Origin: a virus
Length of the DNA: 36,880 nt
Reading direction: 5' to 3' (one strand)
Virus record (IMG/VR): IMGVR_UViG_3300025769_000343
Location: 1 to 36,880 of that record
Numbering within the stretch: position 1 is the first letter of the stretch; every line of letters begins with the position of its first letter. Position numbers and translations under genes: made by a program. This document shows, one piece after another, positions 20,305 through 30,688 of the stretch. The notes beneath the pieces were generated by a model. It ran no database searches. It saw only the letters and a program-made list of their open reading frames with translations, and was not told where the DNA came from.

Positions 20305-23300
20305 TATCTGTAATCTTTCATGATCTCATTGCCACGAGCATAAAGCATTTGTTTCTTTTCATCTAACCTGTCTAGGATCAATTGCTTTTGTGCGTCTGGC
20401 ATATTTACATTATCACGCACAGCGTTTTGTTGTCGTGATATTTTTTTGATCGCATTGTTTATAGCTCTAACGCGAGGTATTAATGTAAACTCTTCTGCGT
20501 ATTTTTCTCTAGCTCTTATAAGCCTGTCTCTATCCCCTGCATCTTGTGCTGCTTTTATCTCTGCCGCAACGCGGAGAACCTTGTCTCTTTTCTCTACAAA
20601 GATACCAATGTTTTCTCTGTCAGATACAGTGCCGTAAACCTTACGAACAAAAGGAACTTCTCTTGCTAGATCTTGAGAAAGACCTTCAGCATAGGCTGTG
20701 GTAGGAACGTCCACGAATGTTCTCTTTGCAAACCTTCCAATACCACCAGTTAAAAAATCAAACCAGTAATCCATAATCTCTGGATTCCAGTCTACGAAAC
20801 CAGAGATCTCGCTTGTTCCCCCTGTTAAAGAGTTTAAGTTTTCTGCAACCCATTTAGCCGATGGGCTGACGTTATTAAAATATCTTTGACTATCAGGAGA
20901 GTCATCGCCAGGATACGCCTGCTTATATACTGGAACACCTGCGTAATTTTCATTTCTCATGATCTCTACAAAAGGATCAAATGCAGTTGGCACAGCAAAG
21001 TTATATAGATTTTCTGTTCCACCTATTGGGTTGAGTGCATCCACCGCAGTCATCACCATACTAAGGCCGCCCTCTGACGCAGAGTATTCACCCCTCATAG
21101 TTCTGCTCAATGCTCGACCTGCATTGACCGCTGCGTTTAATCCATAGGGCATGGGTATTGCTAGGTAATCCCGACCTGCACCAAGATCACCTAATGGCAA
21201 GACCATATTATGTTCTAGAATATAATCTGGTATCTTATCGTAAATTAATATGCCATCTTCATCCTCTTCGGAAACAAGAGAGTTCACAAAGTCTTGGAGT
21301 GCGCCCATTCCTATGAGACCAATCCATATGGCTTGTACTTTTTTAGATCTTAGTAACGCATTGAAAAGTGCAAATGAACCTTGGATAGATGCGTTGTAAA
21401 ATAGATACCAAGAGTTCATGAACGTCTTTAGTTCTCCACCCTTACCAAAGTTTACCGTTACATTCCTAGCCGCTTGAGCTGCTCGCGCCCCTGAGAAACC
21501 CTGCTTCTTTAAATTGTGGTATGTGGTAACACGGATAGCATTCTCGATTACGGTGTTATAGTTCTCTAGAAAATTTAATATTGAACCTGCGCCCTTGCCG
21601 ACAAAGCTGTTCTTTACTTTATTAAACTTACCTCGAATACCATCCTCTTGTATATCTCCTAGTATCTTATTAATGTTCTCAACTTGATCAGCAATACTTG
21701 TCATGGGGTTTGCAGAGTTCTGACCGCCGTCACGAACAAAGTCTCTATAGATCTGAGACCATTCACTGCTCTCATCTCCATTTACAATGGCACGTTTAAT
21801 TCCTACGAATGCTTTTCTGTAGTCCTTAGCCATAGCTCCGACCATGCCTTTAGCATCGAACTGTTGGACATTCACACCTGCTGTTTGCAAGTCACGAACC
21901 AAGTTAGTTATCATAAACTCTGGGTTGTAAGATGTGTTTATGTTTGACAGGTATCTATTTAATTTGCCCATCGCACGATTGATTGTAGCGAGAGTACTAG
22001 ATCCAGTACCGTCTGAACCTTTCAGTGCTCTACCTAATCTCTTGTCTGCTAACTCAACATAAACATCTTTGCCGTTTACCTTTGCCACAAATATATTATC
22101 ACTATCTGCTGCAAACCTATCTACAATTTCAACTACATTCCCAGAAGAACTCAATGCTCTGGTTGTCGGTACACTATCAAGGATACGTCCATACCCACGA
22201 GTTTCGTTTGGTTTGCTTTCCAGTAAGCCAATGAAAGCCTGACCTACTTTGTTTCTTTCACCCCTGATAACTGCGTTTTGATTTTGATCTAACACAGTTG
22301 CAAGTATGTCGGTTGCATAATCATATCTACCAAGAGCACGTCTATCTTCTCTTCCCCTAACACCAAAAGGACTTCCGCTTCGTGGCCTCACAAAACTCAT
22401 GTCATTATCTGTTGGGTCTTCTTTGCCACGCAGAGGAACGTAGTTGTTAAAGTTTCTATCTTGCCGTAAATCTTCAGGGATTAACCCGTAATCTGCGCGG
22501 GAATCATTCGTGTTTCTTATTATATCTCTTATTCCAGATTGCATTCTTTGTAATTTTAAAGCGTTATCTGGATCAAGAGTTGCAACCCAAGCGAGTATGG
22601 CGTCAGCCTCTGCATCAGACATTCCAGAACCTGAGTCATTGCTTGGGTCTCTTGTTCTTATAAATGCATTTCTTTCTTTGGCATGAGTGGCATAAATAAC
22701 TGCTTCACCCACGGCTTGTTTTTTACTTCCATAAGATGACAAGGCTTGCTTTACAAATCCATTTCCAGTCTCAGATGCCGCATCAGATAAACCCTCAAGC
22801 CTATCAATACTATCTTGAGATATATTTAATTGATCTATGGCATCAACTGGAGCAGCATACAGATCTTGTCTTGCCCTTAATTCTTCTGGAACTTTGCCGT
22901 GATAAAGTTCTTCTGTTAGATAAGCGTCAAAAGCATCTGGTATTTCTACGTTATTTTCTTGAAGCTCCTGATACATACGACCTACAGAAATGAAGTCATC
23001 TTGAAATTGATTTATTATTTTATCCGCTATGTCTTGAGATTTACTCTGCGGAATAAAATATCCTAATTTTCTTGCTATAAAGTCAGAAGCTTTGGCGTAG
23101 CTTAGATCATATTTCTTTTCTTCTATCTGAACAGGAAGGGAACTAAGCATTGTAGACTGTCTGTATGAATGTGTATTAGCTACAGTCTTACGAGCTTTCT
23201 TTTCCAATATAGGGAAGAATGTTTTTACATAATAAAAATTTGGCTGAAGAGTTGATACTTGCTTGCCTCTTGTTGAAACATCACTGCCTCTCTCTAACAC

Positions 23301-26300
23301 AAGTCTAAGAGGTGGGCTTCCGTTAGTAATGTTCTTGCGCCACTCAAGTACAAGCTTGTTTTGATTTTGATATGAGATTACATCTTCGCCATCTTGAAAG
23401 TCTTGTCTTCTCCATCTATCCAGTAAATCTCTTATAGCTTCTTCAACCCTGCCGTATTTAGAGTTCATGAAAAGATCTTTGTCATGGTTTCTTTGCTGTA
23501 TGTGAACTAAGCCATGACCATCTTGGATGCCGTTAGCATGATTGTTTTGAAGACCTGTTGGAAGAACAACAAGACGCTCTGTTCTACCCTCAAGTATCTT
23601 ACCGTAAACAGGGCTAGGGGTTTGACCTCTGTCAGATTTTTTTACTGGAACTCTTTCGAGCATGTAGCTTTTTCTGTAGTCCTCAGCGGTTGGCTCAACC
23701 TCTGGATCAAAGACAGCGAACCTAGAGGGATATCTTTGTGGTGGTAATTGAGGATTTGTTTCTACTGAGTTAAGCTCTGCTCTTTCCTCTGGGGTTATCT
23801 GCCCTTGAACTGATTGAGAGTAATCTTCTAATTCTAGTTCTCTTGGCGAGAAGAAGTTTCGTTCTCCTGTTGTGTCTTGTATTGTATCAATCTCTCTGCC
23901 AATTTCTGAATCTCTTTCGAGTTCAAGTTTGACACCACTGAGCCGTCCTCGCTCTGCCTTGGGGAGTGTGGCTTCGATTTTGCCATCTGAAATACCTTTC
24001 TTTTTTAGAATAGCTATAGCACCGTCAGCATAGTCGTTGTCATCACCACGACCTTTACGGACACCACCTGCTGCAAAAATTCTTTTCTCTGCGTACCACA
24101 TCAATGCTTGGAAATCTGCGTTAGAAATATTCACACCAAGCTGATTACTCTCTCTTAATATTTCACGAGCACGATTAGCGGTTGCTCTCATAGCCGCTCT
24201 GTCTGCCGCACTTCTTGGATCTTCTTGTAGCGACTCGACTAATTTGTTTGCTAAGTTTTTACCTGCTTTTGCTAGGGGAGTTGACTCAGGTCTAGCATCT
24301 TGAGCTATCTTTTTTACTGTCGCAGCATCCTTGCCAGTGATAGTAGCCCCAGAAATATTAAAATCATACTGATCAGACAAATCATTTAGCTTGTCGTTGT
24401 ATGCTTTGTTGTAAAAACTTTTATCCCATGTACTCATTATCTGTGGAGCTAAAAGTTCAATATCACTTTTTTCTAAAGTAGTGACCCCAAGATCATCTAG
24501 AACAGTAGCCAGTAGATCTTGATCCATTTCAGATAACTGTTCTGGATTTGATACTAAGTTCCAAAGAGTGTCCTTGTTTTTCTGAACTAACTCTTCGTTG
24601 TACTGAACTATTGGTTTGCCAGTAATTCTATTTACAAATCGCATCCACCAACGATCCATAGTTAAAGGATCGAAGTTCCCGCGCAAGTTCTGGTAAAAAC
24701 CATTACCGATCTTAGGCCCGATCACATAAGCAACACCAACCATTTGATCTGCTTGTTCTTTGCCATCAATCTTAAATGGTAGATCTTTTACTCTATCAAC
24801 ACCAAAGACTTCGGTCATCAGAGACGCAAGTTCTCCCTTTGGTAATTGAGTAGTAAGCAATTCATTAATTTGATCTGAGTCATATCCTAGATTAGTGAGG
24901 GCGTTCCAGAACTCCCACGCCTTGATCATGGACTGACCTTGCTTGCCAGAAGAAGACAATGGGAACTTTCCGTCTTGGCTGTTCTTCCATGCATCATACT
25001 GACGAGCGGCAAGTAGGTAGTTGTCTATAACTGATAAGCCGTTTGATGTGACGGCAGTGGCATAATCAAACGCATGTTCTGACGCAGAACTATAAAGAGG
25101 ATTGTCTGTGCCATCAGGACGTGTGGGTGAAACCTCTGGATAAACTGGGAACAGGGTTTGCTTTGCAAGCTTGAGCGTTGTGTCATACCAACCAAGGGCA
25201 TCACTGCTTGATAGTAAAGCCGCCTCTGCTTCAGCAGCCATGATACGAGCTACGGATTCACGATCTTCTGCTGAGTTTATGAGATCATATTCAGGAGCGC
25301 CTCTAAACTGTAATAGTTTGTTAGCAAAGCTAACTAATGTTTCTGAACCTTCTTTGCTTCTAAATTTAGGTTCTCCAGTATTAGGATCTAAGTAGTCCAA
25401 GACACTTGCAGCACGTTGCTTTGGTGTAAGTGGAAGAGTTAAACGAGACTGTCTAAATCCCTCTACTCCTCCAGTAAGCTGTTCTCTTTCGAGGGCGTTA
25501 CGTTTATTCCTTGCTTCTTCAAAGCGGCGACCAACCTCTGCAAGGTTTCTTTGGTATCCGATTGCGGCGTCACTTCTGTAAGCACCACTTTGCTTGAGTC
25601 CTTCGATTCCTTCATTTGTTCTAATCTCCTCAAAGTTATTCAAATTAAATATGGCTAGTTGATCCGCCGCTTCAGCTATATACAAAGCCTCTTCTGCGGT
25701 AGGAACAATCAAAGTGTTATCTAAAAAGTATTGCTTTGACTCTCCATCGAACCACCCACCAAGATACACTGGTCTGTTTATTGCCCTAGATATATCCTTA
25801 TTGTCCTCTATATAACCTAATAATACCTCTTCTGGCAAGGTCTCTCCGACAATTATTTCTGCCTGTTTCAATGGTGCAACAACAAACCCACCTGACACAG
25901 GTTCTAACGTGATTGGATCTACAGTAAATCCATCTGGATTGTCTTTGATAAATCCCTGCAAAGATGGCACTGAGGATGAGCGAGGCAGGCGTGATGCTTT
26001 TGCAGGTGTCTCTACTGCATCAGCATCCTTGTCTACTTTAATTGACTCCTCTGGTAGAGGTGCTCTCTCTCTGCTTCCAATCTCACCTAGATTTATATCA
26101 TCGAATATAGTCGCAGCATCTGTGAATCCGTTCTCTAGGTTTCCACCAATGATAGATTTAAAGAAGTTCTTAATTTTATCTAAGATAGTTCTTGGCTTGC
26201 CAGTAATCTTCAAACGGCCTGCATTGTAATCACGAAACATTTCCGCCACAGCTTCTTCGATCTGTATCTCTGGAGACTTATCGGCGTACATCTTCTTTGC

Positions 26301-28454
26301 TCTATCTAGATAGGTGTACTTTCTTAGCTCTGGCTTACCCTTCTTGCTTTTTACATACTTTGCTTTTGCTGCTGCACTTGTAAGAGTTTGCCACTCCTTG
26401 TCTTTTATGACGTTCATATTCTTTAGGGCGTGTGTTGTCTCGTGATCGAGAACCTCACCAACCCTTTCAAAGAGTTGCTTCTCAGATAGCTTAGGATCAT
26501 AGACACCCATAGATAGACTTATCATTCTGTTGGTAGGGTTGTATTCAAAGCTTCCTTCAATACCCTCGCCTTCTTCGTCTCTTACTAACTGTTCCGCACT
26601 TAGCTTAACATCTTTTAATCCGTACTTATTAAGCCTCTTACGAATATCCTTAAATACTTTCTCTTGTTTTTGTGTAAGAGCAGGAGTGTATACAGGTTTG
26701 TTCGATTGAACTTTTTCTTGAACAGAGTCAGCTATCCTTCTTGCTTTGGCTGCTGCTATTTTTGTTTCAAGCTTCTGAGCTTTGTTAAACTCAGGTGTAA
26801 CTTTTGGAACATATGGAAGGTTGCCAAGCCTGTTAAGTGCTGACTGAGATTCGTTGATAACAGTTGAGTACTGTTTGTTTCTTTCGTTAAGCCTATCAAT
26901 CTCATATTGAATAGCTTTCTCACTGGTTCTTCTGCCCTGTAGGTCTCTGCCGTATTGACGTACAGAATCAAGATCAAGCTTCAGGTCTTTAATAATATTG
27001 TTGTTCTTTTCTGTAGCTTCACTAGCTATATCGATCTGTCTTCTGTAAGAAACATCTGGAGTTTTAAGCTGAGGCTGTATGTTGGTTGTTGGCGTAAACC
27101 TTCGACCAACCCTATTAACATATCCACGACCCACTAGTTCATTCATTACATCTGTTACTTGAGGCACAGTAGTTTTGCCTACATCTTTACTAACCTGCTG
27201 TTGAATAGAAGAAAGGTTTAAAGTTTTTTCTCTTGCAGTATCAGATTTAACCTGCTGTAGAATCCTATCGTATTGAGCTTTGGTGAATGTCTTATTCTTA
27301 AACTCTTCATCTGTTGTGACCTCTGCAACTGCAAGAGGATCTACAGGTCTTTGTTCTTTTACAGGAGGCTGCTCCGCAGCTATCGCTTGATCGTTTTGTT
27401 TTTCTGCCTCAGTTGTAAGCTCTTGTGATATTACGCTTGCGTAACCAAGTCTCTCTCTTGTGTCAGTCGTAAGTTCTTTTAGATCAGCTATAAGCTGCTC
27501 GTCTTTTTCTGCCTCTTTCTTTAACCGCTCTTGTTCTTTCTTATCTTTTTCTTTCTGTGCTTCTCTTTCTCTTATAGATTTACTGGTCAGTCTTTTGTTT
27601 GTGGCAATATCTATTGGAGCACCAACAACAGCGGCTGCGCCTCCGCCAAGTAAACCTTCACCTAAAGCTTCTTTAAAGCTAAGATCAAGACCCTTGTCGG
27701 TTAATGCTGTCTCACTTGTCTGCTGAATTAAAGCCTGCAACCCTTCCGTGCCTGCTTCTACAATTGTTCTTCTTAAAAAGCTAGACATGCCTGGAGCTAT
27801 CGCATTTACAGCACCGCTTGCACTTGAACCTGCTATAGATCCAAGCCAGTCATCTGCGTTAGGAACGTCCCTCCCGTTGTTTCTGGCTCTCTCATTTGCA
27901 ATCGGGCCAAGCAACTGAACTGCCTCAAAAAGTGCAGGCGCAGTAAATCCACCGATTAAAGCGCCAGGCGCTCCTCCGATTAAACCCCCACCGATAACAC
28001 CTGCGCCTCTTGCTGCCATAGACCCTACGAACTGACCTGCTTGTTCTGCTAAAGCTCTTGGCATATAACGGAAGTCAAATCCGAACCCATCTGGATTTAA
28101 AAACTTACCTGCTGCGCTCTCGTAGTTTTCTGGCCCTTCAACTAAGTCACTAAAGAAATCACCAGTACCTTCATATCCAAGAGACCTTGCTGTCTCTGCT
28201 ATGTTTTCGAGGGGCTGATCAAGGGCAAACTTAAAAGCACTAGATACAGATCTGTCAGGCTCAGGAGCTTCCTCTCTTGCGAGAGACCTAATACCACCAC
28301 CATATTGTTGCTCAAAGGCTCTTCTAAAAGGGGCTTCTTGTTGTTCTAATATCTGAGATATTCGGCTTGCTTCTTCTGGTGTGGGTGTATCACCTGCTAT
28401 TGTAAAGCTGTATGGCTCACCAGAGAACTGACCTAGTTGCTGAATAACCCCCAA
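20304..28454 (-). CDS. Giant polyvalent protein with zincin-like motif and LPD38-like C-terminus
   Basis: 2716 residues, about a fifth of the window. The N-terminus has a glycine-rich hydrophobic stretch (about residues 149-172) that could cross a membrane. A zincin helix HETTHAL lies at residues 671-677 after EVLD. Near residue 2370 there is a hydrophobic segment (AIWIGLIGMGALQDFV), within a part that resembles the large polyvalent protein domain LPD38 (TFMNSWYLFYNASIQGSFAL, and a final DWNPEIMDYWFDFLTGG). Such proteins are thought to be packaged and injected with phage DNA and to counter host defences. Start is TTG with AAGGAG 7 bases upstream. Palindrome site 10 is inside the gene. Confidence 0.85.
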   Translation of the reverse strand: MGVIQQLGQFSGEPYSFTIAGDTPTPEEASRISQILEQQEAPFRRAFEQQYGGGIRSLAREEAPEPDRSVSSAFKFALDQPLENIAETARSLGYEGTGDFFSDLVEGPENYESAAGKFLNPDGFGFDFRYMPRALAEQAGQFVGSMAARGAGVIGGGLIGGAPGALIGGFTAPALFEAVQLLGPIANERARNNGRDVPNADDWLGSIAGSSASGAVNAIAPGMSSFLRRTIVEAGTEGLQALIQQTSETALTDKGLDLSFKEALGEGLLGGGAAAVVGAPIDIATNKRLTSKSIREREAQKEKDKKEQERLKKEAEKDEQLIADLKELTTDTRERLGYASVISQELTTEAEKQNDQAIAAEQPPVKEQRPVDPLAVAEVTTDEEFKNKTFTKAQYDRILQQVKSDTAREKTLNLSSIQQQVSKDVGKTTVPQVTDVMNELVGRGYVNRVGRRFTPTTNIQPQLKTPDVSYRRQIDIASEATEKNNNIIKDLKLDLDSVRQYGRDLQGRRTSEKAIQYEIDRLNERNKQYSTVINESQSALNRLGNLPYVPKVTPEFNKAQKLETKIAAAKARRIADSVQEKVQSNKPVYTPALTQKQEKVFKDIRKRLNKYGLKDVKLSAEQLVRDEEGEGIEGSFEYNPTNRMISLSMGVYDPKLSEKQLFERVGEVLDHETTHALKNMNVIKDKEWQTLTSAAAKAKYVKSKKGKPELRKYTYLDRAKKMYADKSPEIQIEEAVAEMFRDYNAGRLKITGKPRTILDKIKNFFKSIIGGNLENGFTDAATIFDDINLGEIGSRERAPLPEESIKVDKDADAVETPAKASRLPRSSSVPSLQGFIKDNPDGFTVDPITLEPVSGGFVVAPLKQAEIIVGETLPEEVLLGYIEDNKDISRAINRPVYLGGWFDGESKQYFLDNTLIVPTAEEALYIAEAADQLAIFNLNNFEEIRTNEGIEGLKQSGAYRSDAAIGYQRNLAEVGRRFEEARNKRNALEREQLTGGVEGFRQSRLTLPLTPKQRAASVLDYLDPNTGEPKFRSKEGSETLVSFANKLLQFRGAPEYDLINSAEDRESVARIMAAEAEAALLSSSDALGWYDTTLKLAKQTLFPVYPEVSPTRPDGTDNPLYSSASEHAFDYATAVTSNGLSVIDNYLLAARQYDAWKNSQDGKFPLSSSGKQGQSMIKAWEFWNALTNLGYDSDQINELLTTQLPKGELASLMTEVFGVDRVKDLPFKIDGKEQADQMVGVAYVIGPKIGNGFYQNLRGNFDPLTMDRWWMRFVNRITGKPIVQYNEELVQKNKDTLWNLVSNPEQLSEMDQDLLATVLDDLGVTTLEKSDIELLAPQIMSTWDKSFYNKAYNDKLNDLSDQYDFNISGATITGKDAATVKKIAQDARPESTPLAKAGKNLANKLVESLQEDPRSAADRAAMRATANRAREILRESNQLGVNISNADFQALMWYAEKRIFAAGGVRKGRGDDNDYADGAIAILKKKGISDGKIEATLPKAERGRLSGVKLELERDSEIGREIDTIQDTTGERNFFSPRELELEDYSQSVQGQITPEERAELNSVETNPQLPPQRYPSRFAVFDPEVEPTAEDYRKSYMLERVPVKKSDRGQTPSPVYGKILEGRTERLVVLPTGLQNNHANGIQDGHGLVHIQQRNHDKDLFMNSKYGRVEEAIRDLLDRWRRQDFQDGEDVISYQNQNKLVLEWRKNITNGSPPLRLVLERGSDVSTRGKQVSTLQPNFYYVKTFFPILEKKARKTVANTHSYRQSTMLSSLPVQIEEKKYDLSYAKASDFIARKLGYFIPQSKSQDIADKIINQFQDDFISVGRMYQELQENNVEIPDAFDAYLTEELYHGKVPEELRARQDLYAAPVDAIDQLNISQDSIDRLEGLSDAASETGNGFVKQALSSYGSKKQAVGEAVIYATHAKERNAFIRTRDPSNDSGSGMSDAEADAILAWVATLDPDNALKLQRMQSGIRDIIRNTNDSRADYGLIPEDLRQDRNFNNYVPLRGKEDPTDNDMSFVRPRSGSPFGVRGREDRRALGRYDYATDILATVLDQNQNAVIRGERNKVGQAFIGLLESKPNETRGYGRILDSVPTTRALSSSGNVVEIVDRFAADSDNIFVAKVNGKDVYVELADKRLGRALKGSDGTGSSTLATINRAMGKLNRYLSNINTSYNPEFMITNLVRDLQTAGVNVQQFDAKGMVGAMAKDYRKAFVGIKRAIVNGDESSEWSQIYRDFVRDGGQNSANPMTSIADQVENINKILGDIQEDGIRGKFNKVKNSFVGKGAGSILNFLENYNTVIENAIRVTTYHNLKKQGFSGARAAQAARNVTVNFGKGGELKTFMNSWYLFYNASIQGSFALFNALLRSKKVQAIWIGLIGMGALQDFVNSLVSEEDEDGILIYDKIPDYILEHNMVLPLGDLGAGRDYLAIPMPYGLNAAVNAGRALSRTMRGEYSASEGGLSMVMTAVDALNPIGGTENLYNFAVPTAFDPFVEIMRNENYAGVPVYKQAYPGDDSPDSQRYFNNVSPSAKWVAENLNSLTGGTSEISGFVDWNPEIMDYWFDFLTGGIGRFAKRTFVDVPTTAYAEGLSQDLAREVPFVRKVYGTVSDRENIGIFVEKRDKVLRVAAEIKAAQDAGDRDRLIRAREKYAEEFTLIPRVRAINNAIKKISRQQNAVRDNVNMPDAQKQLILDRLDEKKQMLYARGNEIMKDYR
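26700..26711. repeat. Dispersed palindrome site 10 (GTTCGATTGAAC)
   Basis: Inside the giant gene. Same core as site 7. Followed by TTTTTC. Confidence 0.8.
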
Positions 28455-28468
28455 TAGTCATCTCCTTG

Positions 28469-30688
28469 CTATGCAGAAACTGCTGTGCCTAAGTCTAGAC
28501 CACTTTGAGTTTGAGTTCCACCAGTAACATCAAAAGAATTGCCTGCTTGCTGAACGCCACCACCAAGACCTAATGATTTTCTTATACGACTTAATCGCAA
28601 TTCTGTTCTAAAAATTTCTTGCTGTATTCTTAGTCTTTCTCGTTCTTTAGTATCCTCAGTCATCATTGGGTATTTAGTTGCATCCTCAAGATCAAGTAAT
28701 TGTTTTTGAAGTCCGTCTCTAGAATCACGAAGGTCATCTAACAAACTGACCATTGTTCCAGGAGTCATCCCACTTGTAGTGCTTTCTTGATCAAGCACGT
28801 CTAGCTTATACTGCATGTTCATCAAATCTAAGATGTCATCATCGTATTGTTGTCTAGCTTCACTAAGAGATCTAAGACCCATGAGACCTGCTTCACCTAT
28901 AGCACCTGCTAATGTTGGGTTGTCTGATGCCATAAGCGCCATGCCAGTCTGTGCAAGTGCTAACCACTTGTCGGACTCTAAGCTCTTCTCTCTTTCGTCA
29001 AGCATTCTCTGTATTCTTGATCGTAAAGGATCGCTGTATCCAGTTCCAGAATCACCGCCTGTTGCAGAAGCTGTCGCTGTTTTAACAACCTTGTTGCCAA
29101 GAGGTGATGTTGATGTGTCTTGAGTATCATTACGAGCAAACTCTGTTAAGTTAGTAGATAATGCCTCACCGCCTGCTTCTCCACCGCCCAACGAAATGTT
29201 ATTCAATGCGCTTGGTGATGTATTATCTGCTGACGGTGCATCACCTGCTATTTGTGGTGCTGTGTCTGGAGCAGATCCGTCAGGCAGCATAGAAGAATAT
29301 TTATCAATAGTGTCATCTATTGCGCCACCTAGTATTTCTCCACCAGAAACAATAGCATCTCCTAATTGTGACCCAATACTATTTGGATCAGGATTTTGTG
29401 AACCCATGTCTTCTATGTTTTGTTTTATTCTATCAAGATCAAATATATCCGCTAAACTAATATTGGAATTAGCGTCACCAATGCCACCAAACATTCCTCC
29501 ATCTGGTATTGGATCTACTTCGTCACTTGTAAATAGTGGAGTTTGATCTGGCTGTTCGAGGCTACCCTCTCTATTCATTTCTGAGATCATATTTGTCATG
29601 TAATCATCCGCAGCCTGAGCCTGAGCCTGAGCTTGAGCAACACGATCAGCAGCTTCTTGAGCAGTTTCACCTGCATTTAAATCAGATGCCGCGTCAGCCA
29701 CTTGTGGATATTCTAATAGGGGCGATTGAAAATAATCATCAAATTCTGGCGTGATTACTTCACTGATCTGAGATGGCATTGTTCCTACTGGTGACATATC
29801 ACCACTAAAGCCGCCCACTATACTAGATGGCACTGCTTGAGTGTCTATATTAGGAGCAGACATCTTTCTTGCTTGTATGATTGACTCAGGCAGAAAACCA
29901 ACTGCACCTGCAAGAGGCTCTGAAAAGCCGCCATCTGGATCTAAAAGCGGATCGTTAATATATTTCTGAGCCTGTAATGATGAACTACCATCCTCTGGCG
30001 CACTAGCTCTAAGCCTAGATAAAGATTTGGCTCTGTCTTCTAGTTCTCTAGCTTCCTGACCTTGATCTATCTTTGTCTGGTTTGCCATCGCCTGAAGCGA
30101 AGGAATCGGGTTAAACTTCTCTAAAAAACTAGGCTCTCTTTCTAATCCTTCTAGTCCAGTTTGCTCTGGCTCAGTGGGCATAATCCCCGAATTGTTTAAA
30201 TAGTAAAGAGCTACTCGCTCTAATGCGGCAGGATTATCTTTATACTTTGCATACTGATCAGGTCTTTGAAATCTTAAAAGCTCAATGGCATCCATAGGGT
30301 TTCGATCAAGACTGTATGTGCCAAGAGGCCCACCATTAGCCATACTAACAATGCCACCTTCAGCCATCCTCTGCGGCATACGAGTAGGCTCTCTTTGCAC
30401 TGCCATGTCTGCACCTGTATTTTGTGCAATTGAACTATTTGGAGCCATGTTCCTTGCGATTGCAGTCAAGCCCTCTTGTGGTGCGCCTGCTGCGGTCATC
30501 ACTTCTTCTGCAACTGTAGGCATATTAGCAGCTTCTTGACGCTTGTAATCCTCACGCATTCTCTTGCGTCTTGTCAGCTCACTGAGAACTAGAAACTGCG
30601 GCATGTTACCTGATGGAGACTGCATCTCCTTCATTAACACACGATCAGGAAAGTCTTTAAGGTTGTCTTGAAGCTCTATTATATTCAT
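28469..30688 (-). CDS. Virion-associated protein with AEGGI motif
   Basis: 739 residues. N-terminus reads MNIIELQDNLKDFPDRVLMK then SGNMPQFLVLSELTRRKRMR, which I recall from marine phage structural proteins. RMAEGGIVSMANGG (about residues 107-120) is a glycine motif of the same kind as in the 421-residue protein at 32147. The middle is acidic, Ala/Gln/Asp-rich and probably disordered; the C-terminal 200 residues are helical (SLESDKWLALAQTGMALMAS, then QQYDDDILDLMNMQYKLDVL). Likely an internal or ejected virion protein. The start overlaps the previous gene's stop (GATGA). Confidence 0.65.
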   Translation of the reverse strand: MNIIELQDNLKDFPDRVLMKEMQSPSGNMPQFLVLSELTRRKRMREDYKRQEAANMPTVAEEVMTAAGAPQEGLTAIARNMAPNSSIAQNTGADMAVQREPTRMPQRMAEGGIVSMANGGPLGTYSLDRNPMDAIELLRFQRPDQYAKYKDNPAALERVALYYLNNSGIMPTEPEQTGLEGLEREPSFLEKFNPIPSLQAMANQTKIDQGQEARELEDRAKSLSRLRASAPEDGSSSLQAQKYINDPLLDPDGGFSEPLAGAVGFLPESIIQARKMSAPNIDTQAVPSSIVGGFSGDMSPVGTMPSQISEVITPEFDDYFQSPLLEYPQVADAASDLNAGETAQEAADRVAQAQAQAQAADDYMTNMISEMNREGSLEQPDQTPLFTSDEVDPIPDGGMFGGIGDANSNISLADIFDLDRIKQNIEDMGSQNPDPNSIGSQLGDAIVSGGEILGGAIDDTIDKYSSMLPDGSAPDTAPQIAGDAPSADNTSPSALNNISLGGGEAGGEALSTNLTEFARNDTQDTSTSPLGNKVVKTATASATGGDSGTGYSDPLRSRIQRMLDEREKSLESDKWLALAQTGMALMASDNPTLAGAIGEAGLMGLRSLSEARQQYDDDILDLMNMQYKLDVLDQESTTSGMTPGTMVSLLDDLRDSRDGLQKQLLDLEDATKYPMMTEDTKERERLRIQQEIFRTELRLSRIRKSLGLGGGVQQAGNSFDVTGGTQTQSGLDLGTAVSA
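30424..30435. repeat. Dispersed palindrome site 11 (GTGCAATTGAAC)
   Basis: Inside the 739-residue protein gene; it is the exact reverse complement of site 2. Flanked by TATTTT and TATTTGG. Confidence 0.65.

Noticed and set aside
21413-21423. GTTCATGAAC inside the giant gene as another palindrome site
   Set aside because: The two half-sites are only two bases apart, so spacing differs from all accepted sites.
24453-24464. GTTCAATATCAC inside the giant gene as a palindrome site
   Set aside because: Second half-site GTGATA-type deviates at key positions; may be a degenerate site but I could not separate it from chance.
27460-27726. 88-residue Ser-rich plus frame within the giant gene
   Set aside because: Shadow of the lysine/glutamate-rich minus-strand coding sequence, with no start signal.
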